Source of the DNA: an uncultured Clostridia bacterium
GTDB taxonomy: Bacteria; Bacillota; Clostridia; Christensenellales; UBA1242
Direction of reading: 5' to 3'
Length of the DNA stretch: 46,556 nucleotides
Assembly (NCBI GenBank): GCA_944349415.1
Contig: CALVMX010000007.1
Coordinates: forward strand, 1 to 46,556
Shown here piece after piece: positions 36,668 through 44,094 of the stretch; within the stretch, counting starts at the first letter, position 1; each line of letters starts with the position of its first letter. The translations under genes and the position numbers were made by a program. Under the pieces are notes generated by a model. That model was not told the origin of the DNA and searched no databases. It saw only the letters and a list, made by a program, of their open reading frames with translations.

Positions 36668-37603
36668 ATGAAAATTGTTGCATGGATAATTATTGGTTGT
36701 GTAATTTTAATTTTTTTAGGGTTAATTTTCTATTTAATTATAGGAGCAATTCTTTTTCACTTAAGTTTAGGGCGAAAAGAATTGAAAAAGCGTGTTAAAA
36801 AAAATAATTTAAAAAATAATTTAGAAAAATATCAAATCGATTTGTGTTGGTGGGATAAAATTGAATTTAAAAAGGTGGAAATTAAAAGTGTTGACAATTT
36901 AAAACTTGTGGGACACTTTTTAGACCAAAAAAGTAAGGTGACGATTCTTTTGGTTCATGGATACTCGGCAAATTATAAGGAAATGCAACCCTATGCCAAG
37001 TTTTTCTTCCAAAAAGGCTATAACCTTTTGTGTGTAGAAAATCGAGCACACGGCGATAGCGAAGGTGACTGCGTCGGCATGGGATACTTCGATAGGTTGG
37101 ACATAAAAGGTTGGATAAATTTCCTAAATGAAAATAATAAAAGCAAAATTATTTTGTTTGGGCTTTCGATGGGTGCAAGTGCTGTTTGTGGAGCGAGCGA
37201 AGATTTGCCAAACAATGTTGTTGCAGTTATCTCCGATTCGGCCTTTGATAATGTGGAAAAGCAAATCAAATATATTTTGAAAAAATTTGGTATTTTAAAG
37301 AATTTACTTTTCAAAATATTAAAAAGTTATACTAAAAGAAGATATGAGTTCAATTTAAGTGACGGAAATTTTGTTAAATGTGTAAAAAAATCAAAAATAC
37401 CAATTCTATACTTTCATGGAAAGGCGGATAGGTATGTTTTGCCAGAATGTTCTATGAATCTATATGAAGCAACACCAGAAAATTTGAGAGAACTTTGTTT
37501 GGTTGATGATGCTGAACATGCTATGAGTTATGTTGTTTTAGGGAACATGTACGAACGCAAAATTAATAGATTTTTAAATAAATACAAAATTTTGGAGGAT
37601 TAA
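36668..37603 (+). CDS. Membrane-anchored alpha/beta hydrolase
   Basis: A 311-residue serine hydrolase with one N-terminal membrane helix (residues 3-27). The fold is shown by LLVHGYSANYKEM, ENRAHGDSEGD, the nucleophile elbow FGLSMGAS (about residue 162), the aspartate in YFHGKADRYV (about 258) and the histidine in DDAEHAMSY. Relatives are described as putative acyl hydrolases; the substrate is unknown. AAGGGTGA precedes the ATG and it probably shares a transcript with the gene before it. Confidence 0.92.
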   Translation: MKIVAWIIIGCVILIFLGLIFYLIIGAILFHLSLGRKELKKRVKKNNLKNNLEKYQIDLCWWDKIEFKKVEIKSVDNLKLVGHFLDQKSKVTILLVHGYSANYKEMQPYAKFFFQKGYNLLCVENRAHGDSEGDCVGMGYFDRLDIKGWINFLNENNKSKIILFGLSMGASAVCGASEDLPNNVVAVISDSAFDNVEKQIKYILKKFGILKNLLFKILKSYTKRRYEFNLSDGNFVKCVKKSKIPILYFHGKADRYVLPECSMNLYEATPENLRELCLVDDAEHAMSYVVLGNMYERKINRFLNKYKILED

Positions 37604-37604
37604 T

Positions 37605-37691
37605 ATGAAAAAGCGAAAAATATTAAAATTTGATAGTGAAGAAAAGAAGTTTAAGTTTATTCTAAGTTTAATTAAAGTGGAAAAGAATTAA
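37605..37691 (+). CDS. Possible small basic protein, 28 residues
   Basis: A short open frame, rich in lysine (MKKRKILKFDSEEKK...), starts 1 nt after the hydrolase stop. TTGGAGGAT lies 5 nt before the ATG, which is better than many true sites here. No family is recognised. Either a translated small protein or a chance frame. Confidence 0.4.
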   Translation: MKKRKILKFDSEEKKFKFILSLIKVEKN

Positions 37692-37708
37692 ATTTTTGTT
37701 TGGAGAGA

Positions 37709-37797
37709 GGGCGGAAGTCGCTCGCGAAACGCGAGCAAAAAATTCTTGCAGAATTTTTTCCTCCAAATTTTATTCAAAATTTGGAGGACTTCCGCCC
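37709..37797. repeat. Cloverleaf-forming inverted-repeat element
   Basis: Four perfectly paired helices are packed with almost no unpaired bases. The outer stem is GGGCGGAAGT (37709-37718) with ACTTCCGCCC (37788-37797). Inside are hairpin 1 (7 bp, 37720-37736, loop AAA), hairpin 2 (10 bp, 37737-37759, loop TGC) and hairpin 3 (12 bp, 37760-37787, loop ATTC). It is GC-rich at the ends, unlike its surroundings. It has no tRNA features and no coding frame. It could be a small mobile or palindromic repeat, or a structured RNA after the hydrolase gene; hairpin 2 resembles a terminator. Confidence 0.85.
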
Positions 37798-37904
37798 GGC
37801 TAGCGAAAACTGGTTAGAAATTATCAAATTAAAAAAATAAAAAAAGACACAAAACAAATTGTGCCATTTTTAATAAATTTTTATTAATGATTTATTTATG
37901 TAAA

Positions 37905-37926
37905 TAAAAAACAGGCTCAGCCTGTT
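37905..37926 (-). terminator. Terminator of the 49-residue gene
   Basis: On the minus strand AACAGGC pairs with GCCTGTT around a TGA loop and runs into six T residues. The stem overlaps the stop codon of the preceding gene. Confidence 0.8.
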
Positions 37927-38074
37927 AGTTTTCATTACTTGCATTAGATTCGTTTTGCGTTGAGTTTTCAAGAGTTTTAATTCTATCTTCAAGTTCAGGA
38001 ATGGTTTTGCGAGTCAGGTGCCAAACCATTTTTTTCAAATCCTCGACTTCTGTTTCAATACTATAAAAATTCAT
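37925..38074 (-). CDS. Small coiled-coil protein, 49 residues
   Basis: A short gene on the minus strand with AAAGGAG 8 nt before its ATG and a terminator at its stop. The protein reads MNFYSIETEVEDLKKMVWHL, then a heptad-rich stretch (IPELEDRIKTLE) and a polar Asn/Glu/Ser tail. A short amphipathic coiled coil is likely. It is 51 nt downstream of the SH3-like gene and probably shares its transcript. No family is recognised. Confidence 0.7.
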   Translation of the reverse strand: MNFYSIETEVEDLKKMVWHLTRKTIPELEDRIKTLENSTQNESNASNEN

Positions 38075-38125
38075 ATATTTTCTCCTTTGGTAAATAGTTT
38101 AATATAACAATTTTGCAAAAACAAG

Positions 38126-38797
38126 TTAGTGTGACATTTTTTTCTTATTTTTTTTGTTTTTCATAAACAAAAATGCCATAATAATTCCAATGCAAGCAAG
38201 GGCAATGGTGATAGCATAAATAATTGCTGGATTAATGCCGTCAGGCGACACGTCGGATTTTAAGACATAGCCATATTGAAGAGTGTTACCAACTTTAACG
38301 GCTACAGCATTGTAACCATTGACATCGTTATCAAAGCCTTCATAGAGATATACTCTTGTTCCACTTTCCAAAAGTGTTTCTGTTTCAGAAAATTCTTCGC
38401 CGTTAACTTCAAAAAGATAGGTGTCGCTTTTTAATGTGGCATTGAAAGTTGGATATGTTTCAATTTTTGATATATCTTCTGTTACAAAATCTGAGAAAAT
38501 ATAACCATTTATTTCGACTCCTTCCATAGAAAGCACGGCGTAAAAAATTTGCCCTTCGCTGTCTAAGTAAGTGTTTAGTCCATTTTCACTTTCCTCCAAA
38601 ATTAAGATATCTTTGTGTTTAACAATGATAGGGTCACTATTTTCATCTACAACTTTGGCAGAAGTAAAAGACGGCTCAGAGTAAATGTAGCAATAATTTG
38701 CAATACAAATCCACTCTTTTTTGTTTTTCGCACTTACATAATTTACGTTAGGCAAGCAAAAAATAAGTAAACAAAATAAAAGTAAAATTTTTCTCAC
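38126..38797 (-). CDS. Secreted, membrane-anchored protein with SH3-like domains
   Basis: A 223-residue protein. Residues 1-23 are a signal peptide ending near VSAKN. Residues about 28-105 resemble a bacterial SH3 domain (ANYCYIYSEPSFTSAKVVDE), and about 115-180 a second one (SDTYLFEVNGEE with YGYVLKSDV). A C-terminal membrane helix (about 190-212) and a lysine-rich tail anchor it, leaving the SH3 domains outside. Such domains bind cell-wall peptides. The start is GTG and appears leaderless. Confidence 0.7.
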   Translation of the reverse strand: MRKILLLFCLLIFCLPNVNYVSAKNKKEWICIANYCYIYSEPSFTSAKVVDENSDPIIVKHKDILILEESENGLNTYLDSEGQIFYAVLSMEGVEINGYIFSDFVTEDISKIETYPTFNATLKSDTYLFEVNGEEFSETETLLESGTRVYLYEGFDNDVNGYNAVAVKVGNTLQYGYVLKSDVSPDGINPAIIYAITIALACIGIIMAFLFMKNKKNKKKMSH

Positions 38798-38803
38798 TTA
38801 CTT

Positions 38804-38833
38804 ATTATCTAACATTTGAAATCGCTTTGTCAA
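38804..38833 (-). promoter_or_regulatory. Promoter of the SH3-like gene, leaderless
   Basis: On the minus strand TTGACA (38833-38828), 18 nt and GATAAT (38809-38804). The -10 ends 6 nt before the GTG at 38797, so the transcript should begin at the start codon. Confidence 0.65.
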
Positions 38834-38916
38834 GCAAAAGAGAAAATAAAAAAATAATTTCCGAATCCTGTCGAAAATTAGTCGAGTAAAATTAAAAATA
38901 AAGAAAACAGCAAAAC

Positions 38917-38940
38917 AAAAAAACATATCAATTTGATATG
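38917..38940 (-). terminator. Terminator of the mTERF-like operon
   Basis: On the minus strand CATATCA pairs with TGATATG around a 3-nt loop and continues into seven T residues, 18 nt after the stop of the short mTERF-like gene. Confidence 0.75.
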
Positions 38941-38957
38941 CTTTTGTATTTTAAAAA

Positions 38958-39251
38958 TCAAATTCCAAATGGATTATTTTTTAAATATTCTTCAATGCCC
39001 ACTTTTTGTAGAACAAACTTGTCAAGCTCGTCCATTAAAACCTTTTCGTCCATAGTCATAATATTAGGGTTTTGATAAAATAGTTCTGGTAAATCTTCTT
39101 TTGGATAGCCATAGAAATTTAAAACTTGCATCACACCTTTAACTTCTTTTAGTGTGGTCACATCAAGAGTTGGGGCGATGTTTTTCATATCTTCAATTTC
39201 GTTTTTTGTGAATTTCATTTGAAGTAAAAACTTTTCCAAATCTTTTTCCAT
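38958..39251 (-). CDS. Short mTERF-like repeat protein, 97 residues
   Basis: A helical protein in which two units fit the mTERF pattern (helix, helix, then a conserved proline): KFTKNEIEDMKNIAPTLD and FYGYPKEDLPELFYQNPNIM. The ATG at 39251 is used because AAAGGAG lies 7 nt before it, within the end of the upstream gene; a longer in-frame start would lie deep in that gene. Its stop-start spacing of 1 nt from the large mTERF-like gene shows co-translation. The C-terminus carries a unique helix. The function is unknown. Confidence 0.65.
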   Translation of the reverse strand: MEKDLEKFLLQMKFTKNEIEDMKNIAPTLDVTTLKEVKGVMQVLNFYGYPKEDLPELFYQNPNIMTMDEKVLMDELDKFVLQKVGIEEYLKNNPFGI

Positions 39252-39252
39252 A

Positions 39253-40662
39253 TTATTCTCCTTTCTCTTTATCTTTTTTCTGCAAGTCGTCAAATTTAAT
39301 TTCAAGTTTTTTGTCGCCATTCTTTTCAGCAAGTTTATTATATTCGCTGTTCACAAATTCCACAACCTCTTTTGTGATAGGAAATTTTTCCATAAGGGCA
39401 CTACTTTCAATGCCATACTTTTTTTGAAACCTTTTTTCTCCATCTAATATATCAGCAGGTTTTGATCTTCCATTCTGCTTTATATATGCATATCTTCCCC
39501 AAACTTTCTTTTCACTTGGCATATACCATTTTTTTTCAAGAAAACTTTTGTTTCCAAAATCAATATATAGAAGGGTATATTTAAAGATTAAGCTGTTTGA
39601 TGGTGCAGCTAAAATGAAAGGATTTTTTATGATATCGTTTTTATTTAATCCAATTTTGTCAAAATTTTTCTTTTTTTCTAACACACTTTCATTATTATAA
39701 CTCAAAAGAGTAGGCGAAATTTTTAGCATTTTGTTAAATTCAGCTTGTGTTAGATCAAATGTTTCCATATAAAAATTTACTTTATGTAACACACTTTCAT
39801 TATTTAAACTCAAAAGAGTAGGTAGTGTTTTAAACATTTTACTAAATTCAGCTTGTGTTAGATCAAATGTTTCTGTATAAAAATTCACTTTATCTAGCAC
39901 ACTTTCATTATTTAAACCCAAAAGATTAGGCAAAGATTTGAACATTTTATTAAATTCAGCTTGAGTTAAATTGAATGTTTTCATATAAAAGTTTGCTTTA
40001 TCTAACACACTTTCATTATTATAACTCAAAAGATTAGGTAAAGTTTTAAGTATTTTGTTAAATTCAGCTTGAGTTAAATTGAATGTCTTTTTATAAAAAT
40101 TTACTTTATCTAGCACACTTTCATTATTATAACCCAAAAGAGTAGGTGGTGTTTTAAACATTTTACTAAATTCAGTTTGTGTTAAATTAAATGTGCTTTT
40201 ATAAAAATTTACTTTATTTAACACACTTTCATTATTATAACTCAAAAGAGTAGGCGAAGTTTTTAGCATTTTGTTAAATTCAGCTTGAGTTAAATTGAAT
40301 GTTTTCATATAAAAGTTTGCTTTATCTAAAACACTTTCGTTTTTATAACCCAAAAGAACAGGCGAAATTTTAAGCATTTTGTTAAAATCAACTTGGGTTA
40401 AATTAAATGTCTTTTTATAAAAATTCACTTTATCTAAAACGCTTTCATTATTTAAACCCAAAAGATTAGGTAAAGATTTAAGCATTTTATTAAATTCGGT
40501 TTGAGTTAAACTGAAAGTTGTCATATAGAAGTTCGCTTTTTTTAGAATTTCTTCTTTTTCAAGATAATAAATTAACGAAAGGGATTTCCCGTTTCTTTTA
40601 ATCTCTTCGTCTGTCCACCCAAAATATTCTTTCAAAGTTTCTATAACACTTACTAAACTCAT
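39253..40662 (-). CDS. mTERF-like tandem-repeat protein, eight 36-residue repeats
   Basis: A 469-residue soluble helical protein. Residues 1-41 are a cap. Residues 42-329 are eight consecutive repeats of exactly 36 residues, with consensus FNLTQAEFNKMLK..P.LL and NNESVLDKVNFY. A degenerate ninth repeat and a 110-residue C-terminal domain follow. The layout (two short helices, Pro then Leu-Leu, a third helix) matches the mTERF motif, known from eukaryotic organelle proteins that bind DNA or RNA. An in-frame TTG at 40674 is possible, but GGAG suits the ATG at 40662. The ligand is unknown. Confidence 0.65.
   Translation of the reverse strand: MSLVSVIETLKEYFGWTDEEIKRNGKSLSLIYYLEKEEILKKANFYMTTFSLTQTEFNKMLKSLPNLLGLNNESVLDKVNFYKKTFNLTQVDFNKMLKISPVLLGYKNESVLDKANFYMKTFNLTQAEFNKMLKTSPTLLSYNNESVLNKVNFYKSTFNLTQTEFSKMFKTPPTLLGYNNESVLDKVNFYKKTFNLTQAEFNKILKTLPNLLSYNNESVLDKANFYMKTFNLTQAEFNKMFKSLPNLLGLNNESVLDKVNFYTETFDLTQAEFSKMFKTLPTLLSLNNESVLHKVNFYMETFDLTQAEFNKMLKISPTLLSYNNESVLEKKKNFDKIGLNKNDIIKNPFILAAPSNSLIFKYTLLYIDFGNKSFLEKKWYMPSEKKVWGRYAYIKQNGRSKPADILDGEKRFQKKYGIESSALMEKFPITKEVVEFVNSEYNKLAEKNGDKKLEIKFDDLQKKDKEKGE
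39676..40539 (-). repeat. Eight tandem 108-bp coding repeats
   Basis: The array is exactly 8 x 108 bp with no length variation. Most differences lie at repeat positions 2, 6, 7, 14, 17, 20, 22, 23, 25, 28 and 29; the rest is almost invariant. Such regular arrays usually expand or contract by recombination. Confidence 0.9.
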
Positions 40663-40678
40663 TTTAATCTCCAATCAA

Positions 40679-40707
40679 ATTATATCACAACCTATTAAAG
40701 TTGTCAA
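40679..40707 (-). promoter_or_regulatory. Perfect-consensus sigma-A promoter of the mTERF-like operon
   Basis: On the minus strand TTGACA (40707-40702), exactly 17 nt and TATAAT (40684-40679). Transcription should begin near 40672, leaving a leader of about 10 nt that holds GGAG. Confidence 0.9.
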
Positions 40708-40774
40708 TATGAGGAGTAAGAGTTTTTTGCATCGATATATCTAACAAATTGTGATAAAATCTAATTTACACTAA

Positions 40775-40780
40775 TAAAAT
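40775..40780 (+). promoter_or_regulatory. -10 element implying a leaderless amidase transcript
   Basis: TAAAAT ends 5 nt before the ATG at 40786. No Shine-Dalgarno site is present. The -35 match is poor, so this could be a promoter of another sigma factor. Confidence 0.4.
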
Positions 40781-40785
40781 ACAAT

Positions 40786-41478
40786 ATGAAATTCTTAACA
40801 ATAAAAAAGGCACATTGTGCCAGTATTTTGGTAATTTTGGTTGCAATTTGTTCTGTTGCATGCATTTGCTATGCGGTTAAGGCGACGAGTTCGCCGAAAG
40901 CATTATATACCATTGTGATCGATGCGGGACATGGCGGGCGTGATGGGGGAGCTGTGGGAAGAACAACTGAAGTTACGGAAAGTTATCTTAATCTTCAGTT
41001 TGCGTTGAAACTTAAAAGTATATGTGAAGAATATGGCTTCAATGTTGTTTTGACAAGAAAGGATATGAACGGTCTATATTCCGCTTTTGCCACGAATAAA
41101 AAACGTAGCGAAATGGAAAAACGTATGGAAATTATTGAAGAAGCAAATCCTGACTTGGTGGTGAGTATTCATATGAATAGTTTTTCAACATCTGAGGCTC
41201 GAGGAGCGCAGGTTTTTTATGCTGAGACTCATTCAGAATATGAAGAATTTGCTCAAAAAGTTCAAGATGCTTTGAATGCGAAAATAGACTATGCTAAAAA
41301 AACGGCAAAGTCGAGTGATTTTTATGTTATCAACACCACTCCAATACCAAGCATATTGGTGGAGTGTGGTTTTCTTTCCAACCCAGAAGAAGAGGCATTA
41401 TTGGTGAGTGAAGAGTATCAAAAAGATTTTTGCTATGTGCTTTTTTATGGTATATTATCTTATTTTTCGGTGCGATAA
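40786..41478 (+). CDS. N-acetylmuramoyl-L-alanine amidase, CwlD-like
   Basis: A 230-residue zinc amidase (Amidase_3 family) that cleaves the stem peptide from MurNAc. A membrane anchor or signal lies at residues 10-32. The motifs are IDAGHGGRDGG (H49 zinc ligand), TESYLN (glutamate), VSIHMNSF (histidine) and the catalytic glutamate in LVECGFLSN. Length and layout fit CwlD, which makes muramic-lactam in the spore cortex. The spoIIE neighbour favours a sporulation role, but a vegetative amidase is also possible. Confidence 0.85.
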   Translation: MKFLTIKKAHCASILVILVAICSVACICYAVKATSSPKALYTIVIDAGHGGRDGGAVGRTTEVTESYLNLQFALKLKSICEEYGFNVVLTRKDMNGLYSAFATNKKRSEMEKRMEIIEEANPDLVVSIHMNSFSTSEARGAQVFYAETHSEYEEFAQKVQDALNAKIDYAKKTAKSSDFYVINTTPIPSILVECGFLSNPEEEALLVSEEYQKDFCYVLFYGILSYFSVR

Positions 41479-41673
41479 ATTTTTAATATATAGTTTTTAA
41501 TTTGTGTAAGAAGGCACTTTTTGCTAAATAAAATTTAACTTTTCAAATTTCATCTTAAATATACAGAATAAGGCAACGCCTTTTGACAAAAATTCATCTT
41601 TTTTCTTAAAAAAATGCAAATTTTTCTTATAATTTTTATGTTTTTTAATTTTACAATTTTTTAGAGGTTGTAA

Positions 41674-43971
41674 ATGAAAAAAATAAATATAAATTATACT
41701 TTGAATTTGCTAATAAAGTTTGTGCTATATGTTTTTCTTTTTTATGTCCTTTTTAATGCAAATATCAACATGGTGTTGTCACCTTTTGCTTTTGGTATGT
41801 TGTTTGCACTTACTTGGGCGAATCAAAAGGTGTATTTGCTTGCACCGGCAAATTTAATAGCTGGGCTTTTAGAGACTTTCTCGCTTGAGAATGCTATCTC
41901 GCTTCTGTGCACTTTATTTGTTTTAATCGTGCCATATTTTATTCATATTTTATGCAAAAAAAATATGAAAAAATGGGAATTTGGAGTTTTTGCAGTTTTA
42001 AGTCAAACGGCACAAGTTGTGTTTGAAATTTTGTCTGGATTTTCTCCTATTCTATCTGTAGTCAACATTGTTTTAGGCACTTTGTTTATGTATTCTTCTA
42101 TTGTTATTTTCGAGGCACTTATCATTCGAGGCTTTTCCAACAAGCTTACAAGTTTGGAACTTGTTTCGCTTTTTACAATAGTTTTAAGTTTGAGTGCTGG
42201 ACTTGTAAATATCAATATCTATGATTTCTCTTTTTTGAAACTTTTTGTGAGTTTTCTTGTGCTTGTCTTTGCCTACTGCTCGACACCAATACTTACACTG
42301 CTTGTAGCAATAATTGGTGGGCTTGGTGCTCTTCTTTCCACAAATAATCCTATGTTTGTCACACCTTTTGTTTTGTGGGCACTTTTAGCACTTATTTTCA
42401 AAAATCATCACAAGATTTTTAGTATTGTTGGCGTTTTATGCGTGGAAATTTTAGCAGGATTTTATTTCAACCTTTATTCGAGTTTTGGTATAATTGAAAT
42501 TTTGCCACTCATTCTTTCTTCTCTCATCTTTTTAATCATACCTAAAAAAGTTTTGAATGAAGTTGCGGTTATTTTCAACCTTTCAAAAGATAGGCTGGCG
42601 ATGAAAAACGTGGTAAATAGAAATAGAGAACTTCTCCATAAGCGACTTGGAAATCTTGCTGAAGTGTTTAACGAAATGAATATTATCTATCGCAATATGC
42701 TCAAAAAAAATATGTCCAAAGAAGAGGTTGCGAAGATTTTAAATGAAGAAATATGCGATAAAATTTGTTCCTATTGTCCAGAGAGAAATCATTGTCATAG
42801 AACTTTTGCTGAGGACACGAAGAAGGTGTTTGATGAACTTATCAATGTGGCATTTGAGCGAGGTAAAGTTACGCTTTTAGATATTCCATCCTATCTAACT
42901 TCAAGATGTAAGCAGACAAGTGCCATTCTTGGAAGTGTCAATGCTCTCACAAGTCAATACAAAAAATATTTGACAATGATGAGTGATGTGGATACAAGCA
43001 AAATTCTAATTGCCGACCAACTTCTTGGTATATCAAAGGTAATAGGGTCACTTTCAAAAGAGGTGGAAAGCAATATTTCGTTTGATACAGTTAGGGAAAG
43101 TAAAATTTTGGATGAGCTCACATATCACAACATTGTCTGTATTGATGCCGTGGTGTATGAGAAGGATATACACACAGAAATTGCTTCTCTTGTGGTTCGT
43201 AACGAAGATAGTGCACGCCTTCGAATTGAGGATTGTGTGGGAAAAGTTTGCGGACAAAAAATGGCACTGTTTGAAAGTTTCCCAAGCACAAGACCAAACT
43301 ATACCGTTCTTAATCTCCGAACAGCACCGAGATTTGACTGCATTTTTGGCATAGCACAAAAAACGAAGGAAAATTCCAAAGTGAGCGGAGACACTTATTC
43401 GCTCATTCGACTTGACGGAGACAGAATTTTGTTTGCAATAAGTGACGGAATGGGAAGCGGCGAAAAGGCAGAAAATGTCAGTGAACTTTCTATATCTTTA
43501 ATTGAAAATTTCTATAAGGCTGGATTTGATAACGATATAATTTTATCCACAGTCAATAAACTTTTGAATTTGCACAAGGAAGATATTTTTTCGGCTTTAG
43601 ATATTGGTGTTGTCGATCTAAGGAATGGTATTGTTGATTTTATTAAAATGGCAAGTCCTGTCACACATATTTTGAATGAGGACGGTGTCAAAGTGATAAA
43701 TTCCTCCTCTCTTCCAATGGGAATTGTGAGTGATATCAGTCCTATTGTGAAAAAAGAGGTGATAAATGCCAATGACTATATCATTATGATTTCGGATGGC
43801 ATAAGTGACAGTTTTGAAAGTGATGAAGAGTTAAAAAATGAAATTAAAGCTTTGAAAATTAAAAATCCTCAAGAGCTTGCGGACGCACTTTTAAATCGCG
43901 CTTTATCAAAAAATAACGGCTATGCTGTTGATGATTTAACGGTTCTTGTTATTAAGGTTTTTGAAAGTTAA
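41674..43971 (+). CDS. spoIIE: Stage II sporulation protein E, PP2C-type phosphatase
   Basis: A 765-residue protein. Residues 1-310 hold about ten membrane helices. A middle region (about 310-530) with four cysteines (CDKICSYCPERNHC) matches the oligomerising linker. The C-terminal PP2C domain (about 540-765) has ISDGMGSGEKA, SALDIGVVDL and ISDGISDSFES. In Bacillus it dephosphorylates SpoIIAA to activate sigma-F in the forespore. GAGGTTG precedes the ATG. tilS follows, as in Bacillus and Clostridium. Confidence 0.93.
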   Translation: MKKININYTLNLLIKFVLYVFLFYVLFNANINMVLSPFAFGMLFALTWANQKVYLLAPANLIAGLLETFSLENAISLLCTLFVLIVPYFIHILCKKNMKKWEFGVFAVLSQTAQVVFEILSGFSPILSVVNIVLGTLFMYSSIVIFEALIIRGFSNKLTSLELVSLFTIVLSLSAGLVNINIYDFSFLKLFVSFLVLVFAYCSTPILTLLVAIIGGLGALLSTNNPMFVTPFVLWALLALIFKNHHKIFSIVGVLCVEILAGFYFNLYSSFGIIEILPLILSSLIFLIIPKKVLNEVAVIFNLSKDRLAMKNVVNRNRELLHKRLGNLAEVFNEMNIIYRNMLKKNMSKEEVAKILNEEICDKICSYCPERNHCHRTFAEDTKKVFDELINVAFERGKVTLLDIPSYLTSRCKQTSAILGSVNALTSQYKKYLTMMSDVDTSKILIADQLLGISKVIGSLSKEVESNISFDTVRESKILDELTYHNIVCIDAVVYEKDIHTEIASLVVRNEDSARLRIEDCVGKVCGQKMALFESFPSTRPNYTVLNLRTAPRFDCIFGIAQKTKENSKVSGDTYSLIRLDGDRILFAISDGMGSGEKAENVSELSISLIENFYKAGFDNDIILSTVNKLLNLHKEDIFSALDIGVVDLRNGIVDFIKMASPVTHILNEDGVKVINSSSLPMGIVSDISPIVKKEVINANDYIIMISDGISDSFESDEELKNEIKALKIKNPQELADALLNRALSKNNGYAVDDLTVLVIKVFES

Positions 43972-44035
43972 AATTTTTTATTTTCAAAAAATGTTTAAAA
44001 ATTGCTTCAAAAAGCAAAAATTTTATTAAAAAGTA

Positions 44036-44064
44036 TTGTTTTTTCCATAATTTTAATGTATACT
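44036..44064 (+). promoter_or_regulatory. Sigma-A promoter of tilS
   Basis: TTGTTT (44036-44041), 17 nt and TATACT (44059-44064), 30 nt before the tilS start. It would allow tilS expression without spoIIE. Confidence 0.65.
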
Positions 44065-44094
44065 TATTATATATGAATTTTTGAGGATAAAATT

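Noticed and set aside
37709..37797. Cloverleaf as a tRNA gene
   Set aside because: No anticodon loop of 7 nt, no T-loop GTTC sequence, loops of only 3-4 nt and a 10-bp outer stem.
39676..40539. The 108-bp repeats as a CRISPR array
   Set aside because: The units are contiguous, in frame and coding, with no spacers; unit length is a multiple of three throughout.
43999..44030. Terminator after spoIIE
   Set aside because: A short TTGCTT/AAGCAA hairpin exists, but the following sequence is only weakly T-rich, so I did not list it.
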